Source: DATAVB01 sp036267955
GTDB taxonomy: Bacteria > Actinomycetota > Actinomycetes > Mycobacteriales > QHCD01
Assembly: GCA_036267955.1 (NCBI GenBank)
Contig: DATAVB010000046.1
Location: 62,001-126,000 of the forward strand
Length of the DNA stretch: 64,000 nucleotides
Direction of reading: 5' to 3'
The notes under the pieces are model-generated. The model did not search any database. It was not told where the DNA came from and saw nothing but the letters and a program-made list of their open reading frames with translations. Made by a program: the position numbers and the translations under genes. Positions 45,282 to 59,147 of this stretch are shown here, piece by piece (the stretch's first letter is position 1; every line of letters starts with the position of its first letter).

Positions 45282-46203
45282 GGCTGGCGGCCTTCTGGTC
45301 GATGGAATTGTCGGTGTAGAGGGTGAGGAAAAGCTCCTCCAAATCGGGCTCCTCCACCTCCAGGGTCAGTACGGTGTGGCGGGCCGCCGCCTTCACCAGA
45401 TCGTCGGCGTGCCCGGACAGGTGGCAGTGCAACACGCTGCCGCCGTCCACCGGACGGATCTCGGCGCCCTGAATGCCCGGCAGCTCGGCGAAATCGGAGA
45501 CCGGAACCGATCCGGCGAATTGGATCGCGACCTTACGCACGGCGTGGCCGCGGAGGGCCTCGACAGTGTCCACTGTGATCAGTCGGCCGGCGCGGACTAT
45601 TCCGACCCGGTCGGCGGTGGCCTGGACCTCGGACATGATGTGCGAGGACATGAATACGGTCCGCCCATCGGCCCTGACCTCCCGGACCATCCGCAGGAAT
45701 TCCTGCTGCAGCAACGGATCCAGCCCTGAGGTCGGCTCATCCAGAATCAGCAGTTCGGGGGAGTGCATGAATGCCTGCACCAGGCCGACCTTCTGCCGGT
45801 TTCCCTTGGACAGCTCCCTGACGGTGCGCCCGAGATCGAGATCGAGCCGCTTGGCCAGGTCGCGGATGCGGGCAGCGGCCACACCGCCGCGCAGATTGCC
45901 CAGAAGGGTGAGTGCTTCGCCCGCGGTCTGCCGGCCGCCGACAATGAAATCGCCTGCCAGATAGCCGATCCGCCGACGCAGCTCGGTCCCGCCCGCGCGC
46001 GGATCGTGTCCGAGCACCTCGATGCGACCCGAGGTGGGGCGGAGCAGATCGAGCAACAGCCTGATCGTGGTGGACTTTCCGGCGCCGTTGGGGCCGAGAT
46101 AACCGAAAACCTCTCCGGTATCGATCCGCAGGTTGAGGTCGCGCAGCGCCTCGTGCCTGCCATAGCTCTTGCACAGCGCCGTGGTGGCAATGGCCCTACT
46201 CAT
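45268..46203 (-). CDS. ABC transporter ATP-binding protein
   Basis: The ATG at 46203 follows AGGAGGG and overlaps the TetR stop (ATGA). The 311-residue protein has a Walker A motif GPNGAGKSTTIR, signature LSKGNRQKVGLVQAF, Walker B ELLILDEPTSGLDPLLQQ and a His switch MSSHIMSEV. The last 80 residues form the accessory domain of the DrrA/CcmA type. It works with the downstream permease, most likely as an exporter. Confidence 0.92.
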   Translation of the reverse strand: MSRAIATTALCKSYGRHEALRDLNLRIDTGEVFGYLGPNGAGKSTTIRLLLDLLRPTSGRIEVLGHDPRAGGTELRRRIGYLAGDFIVGGRQTAGEALTLLGNLRGGVAAARIRDLAKRLDLDLGRTVRELSKGNRQKVGLVQAFMHSPELLILDEPTSGLDPLLQQEFLRMVREVRADGRTVFMSSHIMSEVQATADRVGIVRAGRLITVDTVEALRGHAVRKVAIQFAGSVPVSDFAELPGIQGAEIRPVDGGSVLHCHLSGHADDLVKAAARHTVLTLEVEEPDLEELFLTLYTDNSIDQKAASHVAA

Positions 46204-46832
46204 GCACCCTCCTGCGCCGACAGTTTGTCCACGACACTCGCCCAGCGGTCGTCGGCGTAGAAGCCGCTGGTGTAAATCTCGATAACGCTCGCACCGAGGC
46301 GCAGTTGGCCGGCGCGGTCCAATGTCTTGGCGCCGATGGCGCGCGCCATGTGGTCGCCGAGGACCAGAAAGCTCATGGCCCAGCTGACCAACATGACGGC
46401 CCGGCCGCGTCGATCGGCGCCGGGCCGGATCTCGCCGCGCGCCTCGCCGCGCTCCAGATAGCTCTCCGAGGCGGCTACCAGTTGGTCGAAAAGAGCGGCG
46501 GCGTGCTCCGAGCCGTCGGTCAGCGACCGGGCGATGTAGGCCTGCAGCGGCTCGGCCTCGCGCATCAGGTCGGTCAACGCCGCCAGCCCGGCCGAGTCCG
46601 GCTCTCGCTCGCCGATCTGCAACTTCTCCTGCACCAGGGCGAAGACGCGTTCGTCGCACGCCTGGCGAAGGCCGTCCTTGGAGCCGAAATGGTGCAGCAC
46701 CAGGGGGGCCGAGACACCGGCGTCCTTGGCGATTGATCGCAGTGAAGTGCGGTCGACCCCGTCCCTGCCGAAACGCGCCAGCGCGGCGTCCCGGATCCGG
46801 CTGCGGGCCGTGAGGTCATCGACTGAACGCAT
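46200..46832 (-). CDS. TetR-family transcriptional regulator
   Basis: The ATG at 46832 gives 210 residues. The N-terminal TetR helix-turn-helix is clear (RIRDAALARFGRDGVDRTSLRSIAKDAGVSAPLVLHHFGSKDGL). The rest is the ligand-binding domain. It is first in the tetR-ATPase-permease operon, and an operator-like palindrome lies just upstream, so it probably represses its own operon and possibly the divergent fucosidase gene. Confidence 0.9.
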   Translation of the reverse strand: MRSVDDLTARSRIRDAALARFGRDGVDRTSLRSIAKDAGVSAPLVLHHFGSKDGLRQACDERVFALVQEKLQIGEREPDSAGLAALTDLMREAEPLQAYIARSLTDGSEHAAALFDQLVAASESYLERGEARGEIRPGADRRGRAVMLVSWAMSFLVLGDHMARAIGAKTLDRAGQLRLGASVIEIYTSGFYADDRWASVVDKLSAQEGA

Positions 46833-46837
46833 GTTAA

Positions 46838-46868
46838 GTATGCTGAACGTTCGTTCAATATCTGTCAA
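46838..46868 (-). promoter_or_regulatory. TetR operator and promoter of the efflux operon
   Basis: The palindrome TGAACG-TT-CGTTCA at 46844-46857 has the form of many TetR-family operators. On the minus strand a perfect TTGACA -35 (46863-46868) precedes it, and a CATACT -10-like box overlaps its other end, leaving an ATG only 5-6 bp downstream. Repressor binding would block the promoter. Operator identity is inferred, not proven. Confidence 0.6.
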
Positions 46869-47082
46869 GTCGGCGGCGTACGGCCGGGGATGTGGCGCGC
46901 ACCAGGAGGATCGCCGCAGCCGTGACCAAGTCCGGCCACATCGTGTAGGAAATACGCCAGATCTCTTGTCTGCCCAGTGGTCGGACACTAAGGTCGTCGG
47001 TCAGGACCACGTGACCCGACCGGCCCCGATTTCCTTGTCTGGTCGGCGAATTACCATTCCACGCGGCTGGATGGAGCTATTC

Positions 47083-48369
47083 ATGGATGCCCAGGAAAAG
47101 GCGATCGCGCAACTCCGGGACCGACGCTTCGGGTTGTTCATCCATTGGGGTCTTTACGCGTTGGCCGCCCGGCACGAATGGGTGAAGAACCGCGAAGAGC
47201 TGACTGACGAGCAGTATCAGCGGTATTTCGACAACTTCGACCCCGACCTTTTCGACCCGACCGCGTGGGCCCGGTCGGCGAAAGCGGCGGGTATGCGGTA
47301 CGCGGTGCTGACCACGAAGCATCACGAGGGATTCGCTTTGTGGGATTCGGATCTCACCGATTACAAAGCGACGAAGACGCCCTGGGGTAAGGATCTCGTG
47401 GGCGCGTTCGTGGAGGCATTCCGGGCCGAGGGCCTGGGCGTCGGCTTCTACCACTCGCTCATCGACTGGCATCACCCGGAATTCCCGGTCGACGTCGTGC
47501 ACCCGCAACGCAACGACCTCGAGGCGCGCCGGCGGTCGGCCGGCCGCGATGTCGGCAAATACGCCGACTACCTGCACGGCCAGGTGCGGGAGTTGCTCAC
47601 CCGCTATGGCCAGATCGACGTGATGTGGCTGGACTTCTCGTACCCAGGCCGGACATTCCAGGACGGCTCGCCGGCGGGCAAGGGACAGGCGGACTGGCGG
47701 TCGGCCGAGCTACTGGCCCAGATCCGCGAATTGCAGCCCGGCATTCTGGTCAACGACCGGCTGGACATTCCCGGCGACTTCCTGACTCCCGAGCAGTACC
47801 AGCCGGCCGGGCCGATGACCCGGGACGGCAGGCCGATGCCGTGGGAGGCCTGCCAGACGCTGAACGGCAGCTGGGGATATGACCGCGACAACCTGGACTG
47901 GAAGCCGGTCGACATGCTGGTCCGGATGCTGGTCGACTCGGTGTCCAAGGACGGCAACCTGCTGCTCAACGTCGGGCCGACCGGTCGCGGCGAATTCGAC
48001 CCGCGGGCGTTGGTGACGCTGGGTGGCATCGGCGACTGGATGCGTCAGCACTCCCGGTCGATCTACGGCGCCGGGCCGAGCGACCTGACGCCGCCGCCGG
48101 ACTGCCGCTACACCCAGCGGGGGGGTCGGCTCTACCTGCACGTGTTCGCGTGGCCGATGCGCCATCTGCACCTCGCCGGGTTGGGCGGCCGGGTCCGCTA
48201 CGCGCAGTTCCTGCACGACGCGTCCGAGGTGAAATTCACCGTGCATGACCCGGCAACGCGGGCGCAGAACACGACAATGGGTGGGCTTGCCGCGGACACC
48301 GTGACCCTGGATCTGCCGATCCAGCGGCCGGACGTCGCCGTGCCGGTGATCGAGCTCTATCTCGACTGA
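47083..48369 (+). CDS. Alpha-L-fucosidase, GH29 family
   Basis: The 428-residue enzyme removes L-fucose from glycans. FGLFIHWGLYALAARHEWV near the start, AKAAGMRYAVLTTKHHEGFALW, FYHSLIDWHHPEF and the nucleophile region QIDVMWLDFSYPG are typical of GH29, as are the WEACQTLNGSWGYD and KDGNLLLNVGPTGRGEFD segments. No signal peptide is visible, so it may act in the cytoplasm. ATG 47083 is preceded by GGAG 6 bp away; ATG 47071 is in frame. It is divergent from the TetR operon. Confidence 0.9.
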   Translation: MDAQEKAIAQLRDRRFGLFIHWGLYALAARHEWVKNREELTDEQYQRYFDNFDPDLFDPTAWARSAKAAGMRYAVLTTKHHEGFALWDSDLTDYKATKTPWGKDLVGAFVEAFRAEGLGVGFYHSLIDWHHPEFPVDVVHPQRNDLEARRRSAGRDVGKYADYLHGQVRELLTRYGQIDVMWLDFSYPGRTFQDGSPAGKGQADWRSAELLAQIRELQPGILVNDRLDIPGDFLTPEQYQPAGPMTRDGRPMPWEACQTLNGSWGYDRDNLDWKPVDMLVRMLVDSVSKDGNLLLNVGPTGRGEFDPRALVTLGGIGDWMRQHSRSIYGAGPSDLTPPPDCRYTQRGGRLYLHVFAWPMRHLHLAGLGGRVRYAQFLHDASEVKFTVHDPATRAQNTTMGGLAADTVTLDLPIQRPDVAVPVIELYLD

Positions 48370-48390
48370 GAGCCGGCCGGCGACGTCGGT

Positions 48391-48831
48391 TCAGCCGGCG
48401 ACGTCGGTCCGTGAGCGGGCGTGCGCGGTGGCGTGCTGCTGCAGGCCGGAGCCGTAGCCGAAGACAGCGCCGAAGGTCAGGTGCGAGGTCTTGGCGCAGG
48501 CGACCGAGACGGTGACCCGGTCGTCGGCCACCGACGCCGTGACCGCGGCGCGGTCGCTCCCGGAGCCGGCGTACTGCTCGACGGCACTCTGCACCCCACC
48601 CAGTGGCAGGGCCCCGTCTGAGCCGACGCCGCTCTTGTAGAATTCCGGATCGTCGAGGGCCTGGGCGCCGGCGATGGCGGCACCGTCGCAGACCGACTGC
48701 AGATCGCGCTGGGCGAGGAACGCGCTGCCGGCCACGACGCTGCCGACGATGACCAGCCCGGCCACGACGAACGCCATCAGGATCATCGGGATGATCGAGC
48801 CGCTGTCGTCACGGACCGGTACGACGCGCAT
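48391..48831 (-). CDS. TadE/TadG-like pseudopilus or secreted protein
   Basis: The 146-residue protein has a charged N-terminus (MRVVPVRDDSGSIIP), one membrane helix (about residues 15-38), then an extracellular domain with CDGAAIAGAQALDDPEF, as in TadE/TadG-like and Flp pilus-assembly proteins. Only two cysteines are present. No other tad or flp gene is in the window, so it is an orphan. Its ATG is at 48831. Confidence 0.75.
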   Translation of the reverse strand: MRVVPVRDDSGSIIPMILMAFVVAGLVIVGSVVAGSAFLAQRDLQSVCDGAAIAGAQALDDPEFYKSGVGSDGALPLGGVQSAVEQYAGSGSDRAAVTASVADDRVTVSVACAKTSHLTFGAVFGYGSGLQQHATAHARSRTDVAG

Positions 48832-49264
48832 GCGCGCAGCATAACGATCCGGCCGCGCTTTCCGGGGCGGGTGTGTGTCGATTGTGGACAGCGTCGGTTG
48901 CCGCCGGTTGGCCGGCCCGGACCGCCCTCGCGGCGCGCACGAAGAGTGACGAGAACACTACGTAACGCCACGGTCGCGACCCGGCCTCGGCGATGCGGTG
49001 GGACCGGGCGACCCGGCGGCGATATGGTTGCGGCTGAGGCGGGAGACCGTCTGGTTACGCTCCAGGAACGTGAACCACTATGCTCTGCGCGGTCACTGTC
49101 GCCCCGCCGGTCTCAACGGTGACGTCGGCAACAGTGGCTATTGACGATGCAGGCGAACGCACGAACGCGCGTCGTGGCGCGCTACCCTGGTGCGCATCGA
49201 CTTCCGGGCCGACGTTGTCCCGTGCCTCAGCACAAGAAGCACCACCGACGACGGGAGACCCAGC
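48832..49264. other. 433-bp gap before gltB with no credible gene
   Basis: This space lies between the divergent TadG-like gene and gltB. I see no conserved reading frame. It probably holds the promoters of both genes. One GlnR-like half site is noted separately. Confidence 0.6.
49054..49069 (+). promoter_or_regulatory. Candidate GlnR half-site upstream of gltB
   Basis: GTTAC-N6-GGAAC fits one half of the actinobacterial GlnR box (GTnAC-n6-GaAAC-n6 repeated). The second half is not clear. It lies about 196 bp before the gltB ATG. Ammonia assimilation genes are known GlnR targets, so the placement is sensible, but the match is short. Confidence 0.3.
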
Positions 49265-53813
<4,549 letters not shown>

Positions 53814-53821
<8 letters not shown>

Positions 53822-55265
53822 CCCGACGGGTTTCGTTCAGTACGGGCGGGAACTGCCCAAGCGTCGGCCGGTCGAGCTGCGGCTGATGGACTGGCGTGAG
53901 GTCTATGAGGATTTCCCGCCGGACAAGCTGCGCAACCAGGCGACCCGGTGCATGGACTGCGGCATTCCGTTCTGCCATCACGGTTGCCCGCTGGGCAACC
54001 TGATCCCGGAATGGAACGACCTGGTCCGTCGCGACGACTGGTCCGAGGCCATCGAGCGGCTGCACGCCACCAACAACTTCCCGGAATTCACCGGTCGGTT
54101 GTGCCCGGCGCCGTGCGAGTCCTCCTGCGTGCTCGGGATCAACTCCGACCCGGTGACCATCAAACAGGTCGAGGTCGAGATCATCGACCGGGCCTGGGAT
54201 TCCGGTGACGTGACGCCGGTGCTACCGGCCCGCCGGACCGGCAAGAAGGTCGCCGTCGTCGGCTCCGGGCCGGCCGGTCTGGCCGCGGCCCAGCAGCTGA
54301 CCCGGGCCGGACACGATGTGACGGTGTACGAGCGGGCCGACCGCATCGGCGGCCTGCTGCGCTATGGCATCCCGGAATTCAAGATGGAGAAGCGGCACCT
54401 CGAGCGTCGGCTGGCGCAGATGCGGGCCGAGGGCACGGCATTTGTGACGTCCTGCAACGTCGGGGTGGACATCACGGCGGAGCAACTGCGGTCGGACAAC
54501 GACGCGGTCGTCCTCTCCGGCGGCTCGACGATCCCGCGCGACCTGCCGGCACCCGGCCGCGAATTCGGCGGCGTGCATTTCGCGATGGACTACCTGCCGG
54601 GCTCAAACCGCGTGCAGGAAGGCGATCTGGACGCGCCGCCGATCACGGCGGCCGGAAAGCACGTCGTCATCATCGGCGGCGGCGACACCGGGGCCGACTG
54701 CCTGGGCACCGCCCACCGGCAGGGTGCGGCCAGCGTCCACCAGCTGGAGATCATGGCCCAGCCGCCGTCGGCCCGCAGCGAGGCGATGCCGTGGCCGACG
54801 TACCCGATGATCTATCGGGTCACCAGCGCGCACGAAGAGGGTGGCGAGCGCGTCTACGCGGTCAACACGGAGAAGTTCGTCGGCGACGCCAACAGCAACG
54901 TGTCAGCCATCCGGCTGCACGAGGTGAAGATGGCCAACGGCCGGTTCGAGAAGGTCGAGGGCAGCGACTGGGAGCTGCCCTGCGAGCTGGTGCTGCTCGC
55001 GATGGGCTTCACCGGCCCGCAGCGCGAGGGACTCCTGACCGATCTGGGCGTGGAGCTCGACGGGCGCGGAAACGTCGCCCGGGACGCGGATTTCAGCACG
55101 AACGTGCCCGGCGTGTTCGTGGCCGGTGACATGGGACGGGGCCAGTCGCTGATCGTCTGGGCGATCGCCGAGGGGCGGTCGGCCGCGGCCGGGGTGGACG
55201 CGTTCCTGGAGGGTGAGTCCGCGTTGCCGGCGCCGATCGCGCCGACGACTATGTCGCTGCGGTAG
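53814..55265 (+). CDS. gltD: Glutamate synthase small subunit GltD
   Basis: GltD is the NADPH-dependent flavoprotein that passes electrons to GltB. The GTG at 53814 overlaps the gltB stop by 8 bp. The N-terminal part binds two 4Fe-4S clusters (CMDCGIPFCHHGC from Cys46; CPAPCESSC). The FAD site is VVGSGPAGLAAAQQLTRAGHDVTVYE, and the NADPH site is VVIIGGGDTGADCLGTA. FVAGDMGRGQSLIVWAIAEGR closes the FAD domain. Length is 483 aa. Confidence 0.96.
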
Positions 55266-55581
55266 CGGCACCTCGGGGCGCGCCGAGCACGGCGTCGAGC
55301 AGTCCCGGGAAGCTGGCCTGCAGCTGGTCCCGGCGCAGTGACACGTAGCGCCGGGTGCCGGCGACCCGGGTGTGGATGACACCGGCCTCGCGCAGCACCT
55401 TGGTGTGGTGCGACATCGTGGACTTCCCGCAGTCCAGGGCGGCAAGTTGGTGGATCTCACCGCAGGCGGCCTCGCCGGCGACGGCCAGGGCGCGCACGAT
55501 GGCCAGCCGGCCCTGGTCGGCCAGCGCCGACAACACCGTGGGAAGGTCCAGCTCCAGCGGCTCTACGCCCTGCTCACCCAT
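55249..55581 (-). CDS. ArsR-family winged-helix regulator
   Basis: The 110-residue protein has ALADQGRLAIVRALAVAGEAACGEIH, then the recognition helix (LDCGKSTMSHHTKVLREAGVIHTRVAGTRRYVSL), typical of ArsR/HTH_20 proteins. Only two Cys occur, one in the turn (AACG) and one at the start of the recognition region (LDCG), so metal sensing cannot be claimed. Its 3' end overlaps the convergent gltD by 17 bp. It is last in a minus-strand run after murQ. Confidence 0.87.
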   Translation of the reverse strand: MGEQGVEPLELDLPTVLSALADQGRLAIVRALAVAGEAACGEIHQLAALDCGKSTMSHHTKVLREAGVIHTRVAGTRRYVSLRRDQLQASFPGLLDAVLGAPRGAATAAT

Positions 55582-55619
55582 ACCGTCAGCTTAGAACGTC
55601 CCGGCAGCCGGCGTCGCGG

Positions 55620-56540
55620 TCAGAGCACGGCGTCGAGGTGACCGCCGGCCCGCTCGACCAGCGCCCGCGCCGCATCGGCCGGCAGCGATTTCGCAATCAT
55701 CACGACCGCCGTTTTCACCTCGCCGCCGGCGCCCTGCAACGCTTGTGCCGCAACGGTTTCCTCGACTCCGGTAATAGTCGAGACAATCCGTTGAGCGCGG
55801 CCGACCAGCTTTTCGTTGGTGGCTTTCAGATCGACCATCAGACTGCCGTACGTTTTGCCGAGCCGCACCATGATGATCGTCGACATCATGTTGAGCACCA
55901 GTTTCTGCGCGGTGCCGGCCTTCAGCCGGGTCGAGCCGGTGAGCACCTCCGGGCCGACCACAACCTCGATCGGGTGCTGGACGGCGTGGGCCAGGGCCAC
56001 GTCGCGGTTGCACATGATCCCGGCGGTGAGCGCGCCGGCGGCGGTCGCCGCCGCGACCGCGCCCAGCACGTACGGGGTACGGCCGCTGGCGCTGAGCCCG
56101 ACCACGACGTCGTCCGGTCCGACCCGGCGTTCCCGCAGCGCGGCCGCGCCGGCCTCGAAGTCGTCCTCGGCTCCCTCGGCGGCGTTGCGTATCGCCGAGT
56201 CGCCGCCGGCGATGACGGCCTGCACCTGTTCAGGATCGGTGCGGAAGGTCGGTGGGCACTCCGCGGCGTCCAGGACCGCCAGCCGACCGGAGGTCCCGGC
56301 CCCGACGTAGATCAGGCGGCCGCCGCGTTCCAGCCGGGGGACCGCGGCGTCGATGGCGGCGACGACGGCCGGGAGTGCGGCCTGCACCGCCCGCGGCACC
56401 TCGGCGTCCGCGTCATTCATGGCCGCGGCCAACTCGATCGTGCTGAGGGCCTCCAATTGGCGGCGACGTGGATCGATCTGCTCGGTGACCAGGGCGCCGA
56501 GGTGGGCCAGACCGTTGCCAGTGGTGACGCCATCGTTCAC
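55620..56540 (-). CDS. murQ: N-acetylmuramic acid 6-phosphate etherase MurQ
   Basis: MurQ cleaves the lactyl ether of MurNAc-6-phosphate, returning GlcNAc-6-phosphate during peptidoglycan recycling. The GTG at 56540 gives 306 residues, near the family norm, with an AAAGGG about 8 bp upstream; the frame is open further upstream, but that part is not conserved. SIS-domain motifs are RLIYVGAGTSGRLAVLDAAECPPTF, VIAGGDSAIRNAAEGAEDD, VVGLSASGRTPYVLGA and GSTRLKAGTAQKLVLNMMST. It sits 62 bp after the GNAT gene and 38 bp before the ArsR gene. Confidence 0.95.
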   Translation of the reverse strand: MNDGVTTGNGLAHLGALVTEQIDPRRRQLEALSTIELAAAMNDADAEVPRAVQAALPAVVAAIDAAVPRLERGGRLIYVGAGTSGRLAVLDAAECPPTFRTDPEQVQAVIAGGDSAIRNAAEGAEDDFEAGAAALRERRVGPDDVVVGLSASGRTPYVLGAVAAATAAGALTAGIMCNRDVALAHAVQHPIEVVVGPEVLTGSTRLKAGTAQKLVLNMMSTIIMVRLGKTYGSLMVDLKATNEKLVGRAQRIVSTITGVEETVAAQALQGAGGEVKTAVVMIAKSLPADAARALVERAGGHLDAVL

Positions 56541-56602
56541 GGAGGATTCCCTTTCACCGGCGACTAGGGGCTGATTCTGCGGTTGCACACTCGGATCGCC
56601 GC

Positions 56603-57565
56603 TCACGCGACTCTCCGCAATATTCGGAAGGTGCGGGTCACGGTGAAGCCGGTCTTCCGGTAGAGCTGCCCGGCCGCGGAGCTCTCGTCCGTCCACAGGA
56701 ACCAGGCGGTGTGCGCGCCGACGGCCCGCATCCGCTCCAGGGTCAGGTGCAGGAGCGCCCGGCCGAGCCCGGCGCCGCGGCATTCGGTGAGCACGCCGAA
56801 CGGGCCGAAGCGGTCGACCACGCCTTCGTACGTCCCGTGCATGGCCCAGCCGACCAGCCGGCCGGCCGGTTCGCGCGCCACCACGATGCGATCGGTCGGC
56901 ATCCCGGCCGCCACGCCCTCCCGGATGGCCCGGCCCCAGTCCGGATTGAAATGCCTGCGGGCCAGGGGGATCAGGTCGACCAGGTCGTCGTCGGTGGCCG
57001 GGCCCAGCCGGTAGCCGCGGGCGTGCAGCTCGGCGAGCTGGGCGCGTACCTCGGGCGGGATCTCGTACCGGACCAGGTCGCGATCCATCGCCACCGCCTC
57101 GTACGTGAGGCTGAAACCCAGCCTATCCAGCAGCCGGGCGGCCGCCGGATAGGTGTCGGCATCCAGGCCCGGCAGCACGTAGTTCGGCGTGTAACCGGAG
57201 AAGGTGACGGTGCGGCGGCCGTGCTCGGCCAGCCACTGCAGCGCGCTATCGAGCAGGGCCCGGCCGATGCCGCGCCGGCGCTGCTCGGGATCGACGAAGA
57301 AGAAGACGATCCAGCCGTTGTCCGGCTCGAGGTCGTCCCCCTCGGCGGCCACCGTCCGGCGTACCGCATAAACGGCGCCGACCGGGCTGTCGCGCACGGA
57401 TGCGACCTTCAGCCCGGCCGGGTCGAAATTCGGGTCGAGCAGGATCAGGTCTCGGAACCGGCGGGCGGTCATCGGATCGGTTGGCGCGCTGCGATTCCAC
57501 AGATCGACGACGCCGGCGGTCTGGCCGGCGCGGAAATCGCCGATCGCGTAGCTACCGGACGCCAT
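56603..57565 (-). CDS. Tandem GNAT-domain acetyltransferase linked to murQ
   Basis: The 320-residue protein contains two GNAT modules: residues about 5-155 with FFFVDPEQRRRGIGRALLDSAL, and about 165-320 with FGVLTECRGAGLGRALLHLTLERM and AAGQLYRKTGFTVTRTFRI. Substrate unknown. Its position directly before murQ suggests a role in amino-sugar or muropeptide metabolism. Start ATG 57565. The gene is divergent from pyk. Confidence 0.88.
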   Translation of the reverse strand: MASGSYAIGDFRAGQTAGVVDLWNRSAPTDPMTARRFRDLILLDPNFDPAGLKVASVRDSPVGAVYAVRRTVAAEGDDLEPDNGWIVFFFVDPEQRRRGIGRALLDSALQWLAEHGRRTVTFSGYTPNYVLPGLDADTYPAAARLLDRLGFSLTYEAVAMDRDLVRYEIPPEVRAQLAELHARGYRLGPATDDDLVDLIPLARRHFNPDWGRAIREGVAAGMPTDRIVVAREPAGRLVGWAMHGTYEGVVDRFGPFGVLTECRGAGLGRALLHLTLERMRAVGAHTAWFLWTDESSAAGQLYRKTGFTVTRTFRILRRVA

Positions 57566-57689
57566 GTGGAAAAATTACCGGCCACCATCAAGAAACGTCA
57601 AGCGATGACGAGATCGACGGGTCCGCGCTGCCGGCCCGGCAGGGGGCATCGATAGGGGTCGCCGATAGGGTCCCGATAGTGTCAGGGTC

Positions 57690-59147
57690 ATGACGCGCCG
57701 CGCGAAGATCGTCTGCACGCTCGGTCCGGCCACCTCCTCGCCGGAGGTGATACGTCAGCTGATCGACGCCGGCATGGACGTGGCCCGGCTCAACTTCAGC
57801 CACGGCACCGCGGCGGAACACACCCGGGCCCACCGGCTGGTCCGGGAGGCGGCGGACGCGGCCGGTCGGGCGGTCGCCGTGCTTGCCGATCTGCAGGGCC
57901 CGAAGATCCGGCTCGGCACCTTCGCCGACGGGCCGGTCGAATGGGCCGACGGGGACGAGGTGGTCATCACCACCGATGACGTGGAAGGCAGCAGGGACAG
58001 GGTCTCCACCACGTACGCCGGCTTGCCGGGCGACGTGACGCCGGGGGCGCAGCTGCTCGTTGACGACGGCAACATCGCGCTGACCGTGTCCAAGGTGGAC
58101 GGTGCCGATGTGCACTGCCGGGTGGTTCAGGGCGGCCGGGTCAGTGACCACAAGGGAATCTCGCTGCCTGACGTCGACGTCAGCGAGCCGGCGTTGACCG
58201 ACAAGGACCGGGCCGACCTGAAGGTCGCGCTGGCGCTGCGGGTCGACCTGGTGGCGCTGTCGTTCGTCCGGTCGCCCAGCGACGTCGAGCCGGTCCGGGC
58301 GATGATGCGCGAGGCCGGCGCCATGCTCCCGGTGATCGCCAAGGTGGAGAAGCCCGCGGCCGTCGACCGGTTGGAGGACATCGTCGCGGCGTTCGACGGC
58401 CTGATGGTGGCGCGCGGCGATCTCGGTGTGGAGATGCCGCTGGAGGCGGTGCCGATCGTGCAGAAGCGGGCCGTGCAGCTGGCCCGGGAGAATGCCAAGC
58501 CGGTCATCGTGGCGACCCAGATGTTGGAGTCCATGATCGGCAGCCCACGGCCGACCCGGGCCGAGGCATCCGACGTCGCCAACGCCGTGCTGGACGGGGC
58601 GGACGCGGTGATGCTGTCCGGCGAGACGAGCGTCGGCCGGTATCCGATCGCCGCCGTCTCGACGATGGCCCGGATCGTGGAGAGCGTCGACTCGCAGACC
58701 GTGTCGGCGACACCGGGCGGTCCGCGCCAGGAGTTTCTGGTGCCGCCGCTGCTGCACCGGCCCAAGACCAAGGGCGGTGCCATCGCGATGGCGGCCACCG
58801 AGGTGGGGGAGTTGCTGGGCGCGAAGGCGCTGGTGGGCTTCACCCAGAGTGGCGACACGGTACGGCGCATGGCGCGGCACCGCTCGGCGCTGCCGCTGCT
58901 GGCCTTCACCCCGGATCCCGCGGTGCGCAGCCAGTTGGCGCTGACCTGGGGCGTCGAGACCTTCCATACGGCGCATGCCACCCACACCGACGAGATGGTG
59001 GCCCAGGTGCAGGAGATCCTGCTGTCGCTGGACCGCTTCACCGAGGGCGACCTGGTGGTGATCGTCGCCGGCAGCCCGCCCGGGATCCCCGGCTCGACCA
59101 ATGCGCTGCGGGTCTGGCGCCTGGGCGACGAGTTGCCGAATGTCTGA
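57690..59147 (+). CDS. pyk: Pyruvate kinase
   Basis: The enzyme makes pyruvate and ATP from phosphoenolpyruvate and ADP. The 485-residue protein has KIVCTLGPATSSPEVIRQLIDAGMDVARLNFSHG, DLQGPKIRLG, LTDKDRADLKVAL, VIAKVEKPAAVDRLEDI, VARGDLGVEM, and VATQMLESMI in the catalytic barrel. The small beta domain is about residues 70-170. The C-terminal allosteric domain is present, but short. It overlaps tesB by 8 bp. Confidence 0.96.
   Translation: MTRRAKIVCTLGPATSSPEVIRQLIDAGMDVARLNFSHGTAAEHTRAHRLVREAADAAGRAVAVLADLQGPKIRLGTFADGPVEWADGDEVVITTDDVEGSRDRVSTTYAGLPGDVTPGAQLLVDDGNIALTVSKVDGADVHCRVVQGGRVSDHKGISLPDVDVSEPALTDKDRADLKVALALRVDLVALSFVRSPSDVEPVRAMMREAGAMLPVIAKVEKPAAVDRLEDIVAAFDGLMVARGDLGVEMPLEAVPIVQKRAVQLARENAKPVIVATQMLESMIGSPRPTRAEASDVANAVLDGADAVMLSGETSVGRYPIAAVSTMARIVESVDSQTVSATPGGPRQEFLVPPLLHRPKTKGGAIAMAATEVGELLGAKALVGFTQSGDTVRRMARHRSALPLLAFTPDPAVRSQLALTWGVETFHTAHATHTDEMVAQVQEILLSLDRFTEGDLVVIVAGSPPGIPGSTNALRVWRLGDELPNV

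Noticed and set aside
46833..47082. A longer fucosidase N-terminus reaching back into the TetR promoter
   Set aside because: The extension is not conserved, would cross the operator, and an internal ATG with GGAG gives the usual GH29 start.
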